From a bacterium (lineage in GTDB: Bacteria; Desulfobacterota; GWC2-55-46), in the NCBI GenBank assembly GCA_004298725.1, contig SCQA01000308.1, positions 1 through 14,288 of the forward strand: 14,288 nt of DNA, read 5' to 3'. How positions within the stretch are numbered: position 1 is the stretch's first letter; each line of letters begins with the position of its first letter. Of this stretch, positions 5,863 through 12,812 are shown piece by piece. The translations under genes were made by a program, and so were the position numbers. The notes beneath the pieces are model-generated. The model worked only from the letters and a program-made list of their open reading frames with translations, had not been told where the DNA came from and made no database searches.

Positions 5863-5879
5863 CAGAGTTCGGAGGCTGT

Positions 5880-6863
5880 ATGCTTAACGGACAAATAAAC
5901 GCACATAAAGAAAGTTTAACATTACGCGCTGGTAAAGAATCAGCCTATAAAGCACGGATGAAAGACATTGACGGGAGCTTCAGCCAAACGCGCGTCACCG
6001 GGCATTCGGACGAAGACGTTGACGCCAAATTAAAGGCTACGGACACCGTGAACGTATATTTCAACGGCATAAGAAAGTTTCGGCTTTTAAGCGCCGGCGA
6101 GGAAAGGGCCGTTGCAATAAAAGCAAGAAAAGGGGATAACGACGCCAGAACAAAGCTTATTGAAAGCAATCTGCGTCTTGTTGTAAGCCTTGCAAAGCGG
6201 CACTTAAACAGAGGCTTGCCAATGGCCGACCTTATTGATGAAGGCAATATCGGCCTTATTAAGGCCGTTGAGCGTTTTCGCCCGTCAAGGGGGTGCAGGT
6301 TTTCGACATACGCCACGTTCTGGATACGGCAGTCGCTGGACAGGGCGGTGGCCAATCAGTCGAACGTAGTCAGGCTTCCCATACATGTAACCACGGACAT
6401 CGCGCGCATCACAAAAGCCGACAGGGCGCTTAGAGGCTCGCTTAACAGGCCACCGAGCATTGACGAGCTGGCTGTCAAGACTGGACTTTCCGGCAGGTAC
6501 GTGAAGAAGCTCGATTTAATAAATAAAAAAAGTTGTTCGCTCGATTCAGCCGTGTCAGATAATAACGACCAGACGCTTCTCGAGCTTTTAGAGGACGACT
6601 CGCTTCCGGGTCCGGCGGAGTTTTTAAACGGCATGAAAAGGGACGAGCTTGTAAGGCAATGGATGTCGAAGCTTGATGATGCCGAGCGTAACATTATAGG
6701 TTTAAGATACGGCTTTGACGAACGCGAGCCGGAGACCCTTGAAAAAATAGGCGAGTCGTATGGAGTAACAAGAGAAAGAGTGCGCCAGATTGAAGCAAAG
6801 GCGCTTGGAAAGCTGAAGAAAATGGTTGAAGAGGCGAACCTTGCTTTGTCAGACGTAGTCTAA
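5880..6863 (+). CDS. RNA polymerase sigma factor, sigma-70 family group 2 (RpoS-like)
   Basis: A 327-residue sigma factor without the acidic region 1.1, the size of RpoS (about 330). Region 1.2 begins at DTVNVYFNGI (about residue 57). Region 2 runs from LIESNLRLVVSLAKRHLNRGL to FSTYATFWIRQSLDRAV (141-157). Region 3 follows VVRLPIHVTTDI, and region 4.2 has the helix-turn-helix TLEKIGESYGVTRERVRQIEAKAL (286-309). The -35 recognition helix is practically that of the primary sigma, so it should read TTGACA-type promoters. One of the two promoter-melting tryptophans is Phe147 instead. It starts 17 bases after the peroxiredoxin stop with a GGAGG site, so it is almost certainly in the perR operon. 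A role in stress or stationary phase is inferred from context and similarity. It could instead be a second, RpoD-like housekeeping paralogue; the size argues against that. Confidence 0.9.
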   Translation: MLNGQINAHKESLTLRAGKESAYKARMKDIDGSFSQTRVTGHSDEDVDAKLKATDTVNVYFNGIRKFRLLSAGEERAVAIKARKGDNDARTKLIESNLRLVVSLAKRHLNRGLPMADLIDEGNIGLIKAVERFRPSRGCRFSTYATFWIRQSLDRAVANQSNVVRLPIHVTTDIARITKADRALRGSLNRPPSIDELAVKTGLSGRYVKKLDLINKKSCSLDSAVSDNNDQTLLELLEDDSLPGPAEFLNGMKRDELVRQWMSKLDDAERNIIGLRYGFDEREPETLEKIGESYGVTRERVRQIEAKALGKLKKMVEEANLALSDVV

Positions 6864-6876
6864 CCGGATTAGTAAA

Positions 6877-7017
6877 GGGTGTTTCTAAAAATTAGAAATT
6901 TTTCTGAGGTCGAGGCAAGGCGAAATAAAAAGCGGAGCATATATATGCGAATATGCGAGCATTTTTATTTCGTCCTAACAAAGATATCTGAAAAAAGGGC
7001 AATTTTTAGAGGCACCC
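6877..7017. repeat. 141-bp palindromic (MITE-like) element downstream of the sigma-factor gene
   Basis: The termini are 17-base inverted repeats, GGGTGTTTCTAAAAATT (6877-6893) and the reverse complement of 7001-7017, differing at two positions. An inner stem pairs CGAAATAAAAAGC (left) with GCATTTTTATTTCG (right) around an AT-alternating centre containing GCATATATATGC. No coding sequence lies inside. With its neighbours it accounts for most of the 348-base gene-free stretch 6864-7211. The sequence is unrelated to the element at 3011-3225 at its ends, but the architecture is alike. It may also act as the transcript end of the perR operon. Confidence 0.75.
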
Positions 7018-7061
7018 TAAAACAATACAGCATGGCACCGGTGGTTGCTTATTAAAAAACA

Positions 7062-7084
7062 AGGGGCGGCTTTTAGCCGCCCCT
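7062..7084 (-). terminator. GC-rich hairpin, terminator-like on the minus strand
   Basis: A perfect 10-bp stem AGGGGCGGCT (7062-7071) pairs with AGCCGCCCCT (7075-7084) around the loop TTT. The run of A lies on the left (7054-7059), so the U-tract follows only for minus-strand transcription. For the plus-strand perR operon it is a stable hairpin without a U-tract, which could still protect the 3' end or pause polymerase. Confidence 0.55.
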
Positions 7085-7154
7085 CCCGTCATTTCAGAGT
7101 TCAGTCACAATAATAAAATTACGCATAAAATTGTTAAAACTCGCTTGCGTCATC

Positions 7155-7163
7155 TGTTATAAT
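7155..7163 (+). promoter_or_regulatory. Extended -10 promoter for trmJ
   Basis: TGTTATAAT (TG at 7155-7156, TATAAT at 7158-7163) is a perfect extended -10. No good -35 lies at 16-18 bases. Transcription would start near 7170, about 40 bases before the ATG at 7212. Confidence 0.6.
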
Positions 7164-7211
7164 CAATTCCGGCAAATAAAGCATTTATAAAAACTGCCGG
7201 AGTTTAGAGAG

Positions 7212-7976
7212 ATGACAGGCAAAGAAGCAGAAAAAGAAGCGGCTTTTGCTTTGGTAAGCAAGAATATTGCAATAACTCTTGTGGAGCCGCAAAGCGCGGG
7301 CAATGTCGGCAGTGTGGCGCGAGCTATGAGGAATACAGGGTTTAATAATCTCACGCTTGTAAACCCATGCGGTTATTTAAATAACGACGGCTACTCAATG
7401 GCGTGCAAGGCTTCTCCGTTGCTTTTCGGGGCCAAGGTTTTTTCTAATATCAACGATGCCGTAAAAGACAGCGGTCTTGTAGCCGGAGCTACAAGAAGGC
7501 AGGGTAGAACAAGGTACCCGCTTCTTACCATTGACGAGGCCGTTCCGAAGATACTTGAACTTGCGCGTAAAAACAAGGTTTCAATACTCTTTGGCAGGGA
7601 GGATAAGGGGCTTAAAAACGACGAAACGCCGCTTTGCGACATACTCTTTGAAATACCCACGCACAGCGGTTACCCGTCAATAAACCTCTCTCATGCCGTT
7701 TTTACGGTATGTTATACGCTTTTTAACGCGGAGTGCCCTAAAACACCCGGCATAAAGACCGCCAATAGCGGCGAGGCGGATAAAATGTACGCTCATATGG
7801 AAAGTACTTTAAGAAAGCTCGGCTACGGCGATAAAGGCGGCGAGTACCTTCTTCAGACGATACTCAGAAGTTTTAAAAAGCTCTTTGGCAGAACGGCCCT
7901 TATGCAAAAAGAGGTTAACATGCTACGCGGCATATTCACGCAGATAGAGGCGCGCATACGCACCGATAAAAAATAA
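7212..7976 (+). CDS. trmJ: tRNA (cytidine/uridine-32-2'-O)-methyltransferase TrmJ (SPOUT family)
   Basis: A 254-residue SpoU/TrmH-class methyltransferase. Motif 1 is LVEPQSAGNVGSVARAMRNTGF (about 20-40), motif 2 is ILFGREDKGL (about 127-136), and motif 3 is IPTHSGYPSINLSHAVFTVCY (about 150-170), which together form the trefoil-knot SAM site. The C-terminal helical tail (MYAHMESTLRKLGY, then QTILRSFKKLFGRTALMQKEVNMLRGIF) is characteristic of TrmJ rather than TrmL or RlmB. In E. coli TrmJ 2'-O-methylates residue 32 of the tRNA anticodon loop. Length matches that protein (about 246). The ATG is preceded by CCGGAG 9 bases upstream. The next gene, tadA, also acts on the anticodon loop, across a 103-base gap. 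Substrate choice (C32 and U32, or C32 only) cannot be read from the sequence. Confidence 0.9.
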   Translation: MTGKEAEKEAAFALVSKNIAITLVEPQSAGNVGSVARAMRNTGFNNLTLVNPCGYLNNDGYSMACKASPLLFGAKVFSNINDAVKDSGLVAGATRRQGRTRYPLLTIDEAVPKILELARKNKVSILFGREDKGLKNDETPLCDILFEIPTHSGYPSINLSHAVFTVCYTLFNAECPKTPGIKTANSGEADKMYAHMESTLRKLGYGDKGGEYLLQTILRSFKKLFGRTALMQKEVNMLRGIFTQIEARIRTDKK

Positions 7977-8079
7977 AAGGCTGTTGAAAAAGACGGTTTT
8001 TTAGAGTAGCTTGTAATGGTATGGCCTTTACGCTTCGCGTTCACAGATAGACAATAAGCTGATTACCGGACTTCAGAAA

Positions 8080-8568
8080 TTGGACGCGCATAATCAAAAT
8101 TTAAGTTTCATGGCTCTGGCCATAAAAGAGGCTGAGAAGGCGCTTAAAAAAGGCGAGGTGCCCGTTGGGGCGGTTATAGCGCGTGAAGGCGCGGTTGTGG
8201 CAAGAGGACACAACCTTAAAGAGACGGGTCGTGACCCGACTCTGCACGCGGAAATCGTAGCCGTTAAAAAGGCGGCAAAAAAGTTAGGCTCATGGAGGTT
8301 GGAGCATTGCACGCTCTACGTTACGCTGGAGCCGTGCGCCATGTGCATGGGCGCGATTATACAGGCGAGGTTGCCAAAGGTTGTGTTTGCCGCGCTTGAC
8401 CCCAAGGCCGGAGCGTGCGGCTCGGTTGTGGACCTTTCAAGGGGGGCCGGGCTTAATCATATCGTTCATATTTCGCGCGGCGCGCGCGAGGTCGAAGCAG
8501 GCGCGCTGTTAAAGGGTTTTTTTAAAGCGCTTAGGGCGCGTAAAAATAAAGGAGGCAACAATGCGTAA
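8080..8568 (+). CDS. tadA: tRNA(adenine-34) deaminase TadA
   Basis: A 162-residue zinc deaminase that converts A34 to inosine in tRNA-Arg(ACG), an essential wobble modification. The zinc and proton-shuttle motifs are complete: HAE (His56, Glu58) and PCAMC (Cys86, Cys89). KGEVPVGAVIAREGAVVARGHN (about residues 24-45) and DPKAGACGSVVDL (about 107-119) are typical of TadA rather than of cytidine or dCMP deaminases. The start is taken as TTG 8080, with CCGGA about 9 bases upstream. The next candidate, ATG 8110, has no ribosome-binding site and would cut into the first helix. Its last eight bases overlap the following gene, so the two are translationally coupled. It probably shares a transcript with trmJ, though no terminator or promoter in the gap settles this. 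Confidence 0.93.
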   Translation: MDAHNQNLSFMALAIKEAEKALKKGEVPVGAVIAREGAVVARGHNLKETGRDPTLHAEIVAVKKAAKKLGSWRLEHCTLYVTLEPCAMCMGAIIQARLPKVVFAALDPKAGACGSVVDLSRGAGLNHIVHISRGAREVEAGALLKGFFKALRARKNKGGNNA

Positions 8569-9196
8569 TTTATTTGCCGCATTCGCGGCGTTCTTAGTTG
8601 TAATGTTTTTCGCGCCGGTCTCACACGGCGCGGCAATAGGCACGGCTGGAAGTTATTCCGCGGATTTGGAAACGCAAACGCAAAAGGAAACGGTGTTGTC
8701 GAAGATATACGGAAGTAACGGCAAGCAGAGAATGGAAAGCAACGCGGCAAGCAGAAGCGGCATAATGATAATCAGGCCGGATAAGAAGGCCATGTGGATG
8801 CTCATGCCGGACAAAAATATGTATATGGAAATGTCACTTGAGCAGAGAAAAGATATGCCGGTTCGCCCCGGGGACGCTACGGTAAAGTTTGATAAGACTT
8901 TTATCGGCAATGAAACCGTGGACGGCCACCCTGCAAAGAAGTATCATATAAAAGTGCGAAGGGAAGGCAAAATGGAAGATTCAGGCTATATGTGGGAGGC
9001 GACCGACCTGCATAATTTTCCCATTAAGTTCCAGTCCGAAGACAAGTCAACAACATCGGTATTTAAGAATATAAAATTGGGGCCTGTGCCGGCCACGCTC
9101 TTTGAGGTGCCGGCCGGATACAATAAGATGAATATGCCTATGGGTATGCCGGGCGGCATGGGCGATATGGGCGGCATGAAACGGCCGAGGCGTTAA
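8561..9196 (+). CDS. Exported DUF4412-domain protein with a Met/Gly-rich tail
   Basis: A 211-residue protein of unknown function. A Sec signal peptide occupies residues 1-23 (hydrophobic core LFAAFAAFLVVMFFAPV, cut near SHGA). The mature part reads as a beta-rich LolA/LolB-like fold of the DUF4412 type: KIYGSNGKQRMES, a repeated 'MxMLMPDKNMYMEM' strand, VDGHPAKKYHIKV, MWEATDLHNFPIKF and LFEVPAGYNKM. The last 25 residues are unusual, with nine Met and seven Gly before a basic KRPRR end. Methionine clusters in periplasmic proteins can bind Cu(I), but nothing else here supports that. An AAGGAGG site sits inside the end of tadA and the ATG precedes the tadA stop. The phosphomannomutase gene follows after 20 bases. 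The domain call is by resemblance. Confidence 0.8.
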   Translation: MRNLFAAFAAFLVVMFFAPVSHGAAIGTAGSYSADLETQTQKETVLSKIYGSNGKQRMESNAASRSGIMIIRPDKKAMWMLMPDKNMYMEMSLEQRKDMPVRPGDATVKFDKTFIGNETVDGHPAKKYHIKVRREGKMEDSGYMWEATDLHNFPIKFQSEDKSTTSVFKNIKLGPVPATLFEVPAGYNKMNMPMGMPGGMGDMGGMKRPRR

Positions 9197-9216
9197 AAAA
9201 AGGTTAGGAGCCACAG

Positions 9217-10659
9217 ATGAAAGGCGTTTCTTCGGAAATATTCAGGGAATACGACATACGCGGCACATACGGCAAAGACCTTACCGACGATGTAGCCGAG
9301 CTTATAGGCAGGGCATACGCCATATACGCGCGAAATAACCCAAGGGTCAAGGGCCCGCTTAAGATAACCGTTGGAAGGGATGTAAGGGTAAGCTCAAAAT
9401 CCCTGCGGGACGCGCTTATAAAAGGATTGATTGCTTCCGGCGTAAACTGTGTTGACATAGGCGAGTGTCCTACGCCGCTACAGTATTTTTCAATGCATAC
9501 GCTTGACGTAAACGGCGGCATAATGATAACCGGAAGCCACAATCCGCCTGAATATAACGGCTTTAAGGTGAGCGTAGGCAAAGAGACAATCCACGGCGCG
9601 GAAATACAAAAGTTAATGCGCGTTATCAAGGACGAGGTGCTTGGCAAGAGCGTGCCGGAAGTACCCGAAGGCACGGTGGAAACCTTTGACGTTATAAGTA
9701 AATACATTGATTATGTTTATCGTAAATTTCCGCTCCCTGTGCTTAAAAAGCCGCTAAAGGTGGTGCTTGACAGCGGTAACGGCACAGCCGGGCCTGTTGC
9801 GCCAGTGCTTTTAAGAAAACTCGGATGCGAGGTGATAGAGCTGTTTTCAGAACCTGACGGAAGGTTTCCAAACCACCACCCGGACCCTACGGTGCCTAAA
9901 AACCTTGTTCCGCTTATTGACGCGGTTAAGAAGGAAAAGGCCGACTTCGGCATAGCATACGACGGCGACGCCGACAGAATCGGCGTGATTGATGAGCGCG
10001 GCGATATTATATGGGGCGATAAGCTGATGATAGTCTTTGCAAAGAGCATCCTTGATACAAACCCCGGGGCAACGTTCGTTGGGGAGGTTAAAAGCTCTCA
10101 GGTTATGTATGACGAGATAAGGAAATATGGCGGCAGGCCGGTAATGTGGAAGACGGGGCATTCGCTTATAAAGGCCAAGATGAAAGAAGAGCACGCGTCC
10201 ATGGCCGGAGAGATGAGCGGCCACATATTTTTTGCCGACAAATGGTTCGGTTTTGACGACGCAATATATTCTTCATGCAGGGTTGTTGAAATAATGGCGA
10301 GAAAGCGCGCGGCAAGTCCGGCCTTCGCTTTTTCAACGCTTTTAAGCGGCATACCCGCCACGTTCGCCACGCCGGAGATACGCGTTGAATGCCCGGAGAG
10401 CATAAAGTTTGAGATAATTGAAAAGCTTGAAAAGGCCATGCGTTCCGCATCATATGGCTTGAAGATAAACGATATTATAAAGATAGACGGCTTGAGGGTT
10501 AATTTCGACGGAGGCTGGGCTTTAGTGCGGGCAAGCAATACACAGCCGGTGCTGGTAATGAGGTTTGAGGCTGAAACACAAGACCTTGTTGACAGGGCAA
10601 GTAATTTTATGCGGGAGAACTTTAAAACCGCGTGCCCTGATTTGAATGTTGTGTTTTAA
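9217..10659 (+). CDS. Phosphomannomutase/phosphoglucomutase (AlgC-type alpha-D-phosphohexomutase)
   Basis: A 480-residue cytosolic enzyme interconverting hexose 1- and 6-phosphates. It supplies mannose-1-P and glucose-1-P for lipopolysaccharide, capsule or other glycans. The four domains and their loops are intact: FREYDIRGTYG at the start, the phosphoserine loop TGSHNP with Ser107, the magnesium loop DGDADRIG (Asp249, Asp251, Asp253), the sugar-specificity loop GEMSGH (331-336), and the phosphate-binding loop RASNTQP (438-444). GEMSGH with its Glu and Ser is the dual-specificity PMM/PGM form; phosphoglucosamine mutase (GlmM) has a different loop and a GPNGxN-type motif. Length is close to Pseudomonas AlgC (463). 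It lies 20 bases after the DUF4412 gene and is likely co-transcribed with tadA and that gene. Whether mannose or glucose phosphate is the main substrate cannot be decided here. Confidence 0.93.
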   Translation: MKGVSSEIFREYDIRGTYGKDLTDDVAELIGRAYAIYARNNPRVKGPLKITVGRDVRVSSKSLRDALIKGLIASGVNCVDIGECPTPLQYFSMHTLDVNGGIMITGSHNPPEYNGFKVSVGKETIHGAEIQKLMRVIKDEVLGKSVPEVPEGTVETFDVISKYIDYVYRKFPLPVLKKPLKVVLDSGNGTAGPVAPVLLRKLGCEVIELFSEPDGRFPNHHPDPTVPKNLVPLIDAVKKEKADFGIAYDGDADRIGVIDERGDIIWGDKLMIVFAKSILDTNPGATFVGEVKSSQVMYDEIRKYGGRPVMWKTGHSLIKAKMKEEHASMAGEMSGHIFFADKWFGFDDAIYSSCRVVEIMARKRAASPAFAFSTLLSGIPATFATPEIRVECPESIKFEIIEKLEKAMRSASYGLKINDIIKIDGLRVNFDGGWALVRASNTQPVLVMRFEAETQDLVDRASNFMRENFKTACPDLNVVF

Positions 10660-10766
10660 AGTGCAGTGAATGGCGAATTGTGAAAAGTGAGCGGTCTGAA
10701 TTTCGTCATTCTTACGGAAGCAGAACAGCTGGAGTGATGGAAAAACGATAAATAATAACCACTGTC

Positions 10767-10795
10767 TTGACTTTTCGGTTTAGTTCAAGTATCTT
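10767..10795 (+). promoter_or_regulatory. Sigma-70 promoter for aroD
   Basis: TTGACT (10767-10772), a 17-base spacer and TATCTT (10790-10795), matching 5 of 6 and 4 of 6 consensus bases. Transcription would start at about 10802, roughly 40 bases before the ATG at 10843. The rest of the gap 10660-10833 shows only GTGAA-type short repeats. Confidence 0.6.
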
Positions 10796-10842
10796 ATATT
10801 GCTCAGGAATTAGCGCGGTTCAATTTATCGGGTTTGTCGGAT

Positions 10843-11562
10843 ATGATTAAAAAAAAAGCCTCTAAAATTATCGCGCGAAAACCTTGCGTTGCCGGAGTAA
10901 TAACAGGCGGTATTGACGAACGCATTGTCAAAAAGGCCATTTCAGAAGGTGCCGGCGCGTTGGAGCTGAGAATAGACACATTTAATAACATTACTCCGGT
11001 TGTATTGATAAAAGCGTGCGAGAGGCTTGGAAAAAACCCGTTTACTCGGAATATGCCGCTTATTTTGACAATAAGAAGCAATAAAGAAGGTGGTAAAAAT
11101 ACGTTTAGCGACGCAAAAAGGCTTGAATTATTCAGCGTTCTCATGCCGTACGCTGATTTTGTTGATGTTGAACTTAGCTCAAGCGTCATAATAAAAAATG
11201 TGATAAACTGTGCAAAGAAGCACGGTAAAAAAGTCATAGTTTCATATCATAACTTCAAGTCAACGCCGCAGGCGAGGTTGCTTGAAGATATTATATTGCG
11301 CTCGCGCAAGGCCGGTGCTGATATTGTAAAGGTTGCCACTGCTGTAAAGCGTTGGCAGAACCTTAATACGCTGGCCGGTCTTCTTATCAACGAAAAAAAT
11401 CTTGTTGTTATAGGTATGGGGCCGGGCGGAATGTTGTCAAGGGTCTTTTTCCCAATGCTCGGCTCGGCATTTACTTACGGTTCGGTTGGAGACGCGACCG
11501 CGCCGGGGCAGTTGATGGTGCGGGAGATAAAGGCGCAATGGAAGGCCTGCGGCTTCAGTTGA
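10843..11562 (+). CDS. aroD: Type I 3-dehydroquinate dehydratase AroD
   Basis: A 239-residue (beta/alpha)8 enzyme for the third step of the shikimate pathway, dehydrating 3-dehydroquinate to 3-dehydroshikimate through a Schiff base. The Schiff-base lysine is Lys163 (DIVKVAT) and the general base is His136 (SYHNF). Their spacing of 27 equals that of the E. coli/Salmonella enzyme (His143, Lys170). Substrate-carboxylate residues are in ELRID (Glu41, Arg43), and the C-terminal loop GSVGDATAPGQ carries the conserved Ser and Gln. A TTG start at 10834 would add three residues; neither start has a strong ribosome-binding site, and ATG 10843 with GGG about 10 bases upstream is preferred. It has its own promoter and is not with other aro genes in the window. 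The call is certain; the start is not. Confidence 0.93.
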   Translation: MIKKKASKIIARKPCVAGVITGGIDERIVKKAISEGAGALELRIDTFNNITPVVLIKACERLGKNPFTRNMPLILTIRSNKEGGKNTFSDAKRLELFSVLMPYADFVDVELSSSVIIKNVINCAKKHGKKVIVSYHNFKSTPQARLLEDIILRSRKAGADIVKVATAVKRWQNLNTLAGLLINEKNLVVIGMGPGGMLSRVFFPMLGSAFTYGSVGDATAPGQLMVREIKAQWKACGFS

Positions 11563-11643
11563 ATTTAGCGCAAGTTGGGTTAGCGTGGTTAGCCGCTTCC
11601 AGCGCGGGGTGTGGATTGAAATAAAGTAACGGAGGTATTACCG

Positions 11644-12651
11644 ATGGCGGTAAGGGTTGCTATCAACGGTTTTGGACGCATAGGAAGAAACATCTTAAGA
11701 AAGGCGCATGGCGATAAGAGCATAGAGTTCGTTGCCATTAACGACCTCACGGACGCGGCCACCCTTGCTCATCTGCTGAAATACGACTCAGTTTACGGAA
11801 AGATTGACGCGGTTGTTTCCGCGAAAGATAATGCCATTCTTGTTGACGGCAAAGAGATAAAGATATTTGCCGAAAAAGACCCGGCAAAGCTTCCGTGGAA
11901 AGACTTGAAAATAGACATCGTCCTTGAATGCACCGGCGCTTTCACAAGCAGGGACAAGGCCGGCCTGCACCTTACGGCAGGCGCGAAAAAGGTTATAATA
12001 TCGGCTCCGGCGAAGAATGAGGATATAACCGTGTGCATGGGCGTCAACCACACGCAGTACGATCCGGCAAAGCACTCGATTGTTTCCAACGCGTCCTGCA
12101 CTACAAACTGCCTCGCGCCTGTCGCGAAGGTTTTGAATGAAAAGTTCGGCATAGTCAAGGGCCTTATGACCACCGTGCACGCGTACACCAACGACCAGCG
12201 CATACTGGACCTTCCTCATTCAGATTTAAGGCGCGCAAGGGCCGCCGGGGTTTCGATGATACCCACTACCACAGGCGCGGCAAAGGCAGTGTCGCTTGTT
12301 CTGCCGGATTTGAAAGGAAAGCTTGACGGATTGGCCGTAAGGGTGCCCACGCCGACCGTTTCTCTCGTTGATTTGGTTGTTGAGCTAAAAAAAGATACGA
12401 CAGCCGAAGAGGTGAACGCCGCGTTCAAAGAAGCCGCAAGCGGAAGCCTGAAGGGCGTTTTGGAATATTGCGACGAGCCGTGCGTATCAATAGACTTTCG
12501 CGCGAATCCGCATTCGTCCATTATTGACGCGGCTTCAACCAAGGTTATCGGCGCTAACACCGTTAAGGTGCTTTCATGGTATGACAACGAATGGGGCTTT
12601 TCATGTAGAATGGTGGACCTTATTCACTTTATGGCGTCAAAGGGATTTTAG
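11644..12651 (+). CDS. gap: Glyceraldehyde-3-phosphate dehydrogenase, type I
   Basis: A 335-residue glycolytic enzyme oxidising glyceraldehyde-3-P to 1,3-bisphosphoglycerate. The dinucleotide fold INGFGRIGR (7-15) is followed by Asp34 in AINDL, which favours NAD over NADP. The catalytic cysteine is Cys152 in SNASCTTNCLAP and its partner is His179 in TTVHAYTNDQ; the spacing is standard. Downstream are TTTGAAKAV and VPTPTVS (usually VPTPNVS) and WYDNEWGFS near the end. The ATG has a strong GGAGG site (11632-11635 region) 8 bases upstream. pgk follows after a 161-base gap, so the two consecutive steps of glycolysis are adjacent; whether they share a transcript is unclear. No promoter of good quality is seen in the 81 bases before the gene, so read-through from aroD is possible. 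Confidence 0.97.
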   Translation: MAVRVAINGFGRIGRNILRKAHGDKSIEFVAINDLTDAATLAHLLKYDSVYGKIDAVVSAKDNAILVDGKEIKIFAEKDPAKLPWKDLKIDIVLECTGAFTSRDKAGLHLTAGAKKVIISAPAKNEDITVCMGVNHTQYDPAKHSIVSNASCTTNCLAPVAKVLNEKFGIVKGLMTTVHAYTNDQRILDLPHSDLRRARAAGVSMIPTTTGAAKAVSLVLPDLKGKLDGLAVRVPTPTVSLVDLVVELKKDTTAEEVNAAFKEAASGSLKGVLEYCDEPCVSIDFRANPHSSIIDAASTKVIGANTVKVLSWYDNEWGFSCRMVDLIHFMASKGF

Positions 12652-12716
12652 CTTTAGTCAGTTAATTTCTACGCACTAATTTGCGCGGATATGAAGGTGT
12701 AGATTGGGTTAGCGAA

Positions 12717-12741
12717 GCCCCCGCTTTAAGCATACGGGGGC
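12717..12741. other. Small GC hairpin in the gap-pgk spacer
   Basis: GCCCCCG (12717-12723) pairs with CGGGGGC (12735-12741) around an 11-base loop. There is no U-tract, so it is not an intrinsic terminator on either strand. It may tune the relative levels of gap and pgk messages or may be a repeat remnant. Nothing else is seen in the spacer 12652-12800. Confidence 0.4.
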
Positions 12742-12812
12742 AGGCAGTAAACCGACATTTTATCTAAAGAGTTAACAAGCGGTGCGAACCCGATTCATTC
12801 GGAGGTGTTTTT

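Noticed and set aside
7977..8079. AGGCTGTTGAAAAAGACGG after trmJ resembles the starts of some dispersed palindromic repeats and might be a third element.
   Set aside because: No matching inverted arm is found on the other side of the spacer; at most a decayed half-copy.
11575..12714. TTGGGTTAGCG occurs in the spacers before both gap (11575-11585) and pgk (12704-12714), which could be a shared regulatory site.
   Set aside because: Distances to the start codons differ (58 and 98 bases), no symmetry is present, and 11-base repeats arise by chance; it may be debris of a dispersed repeat.
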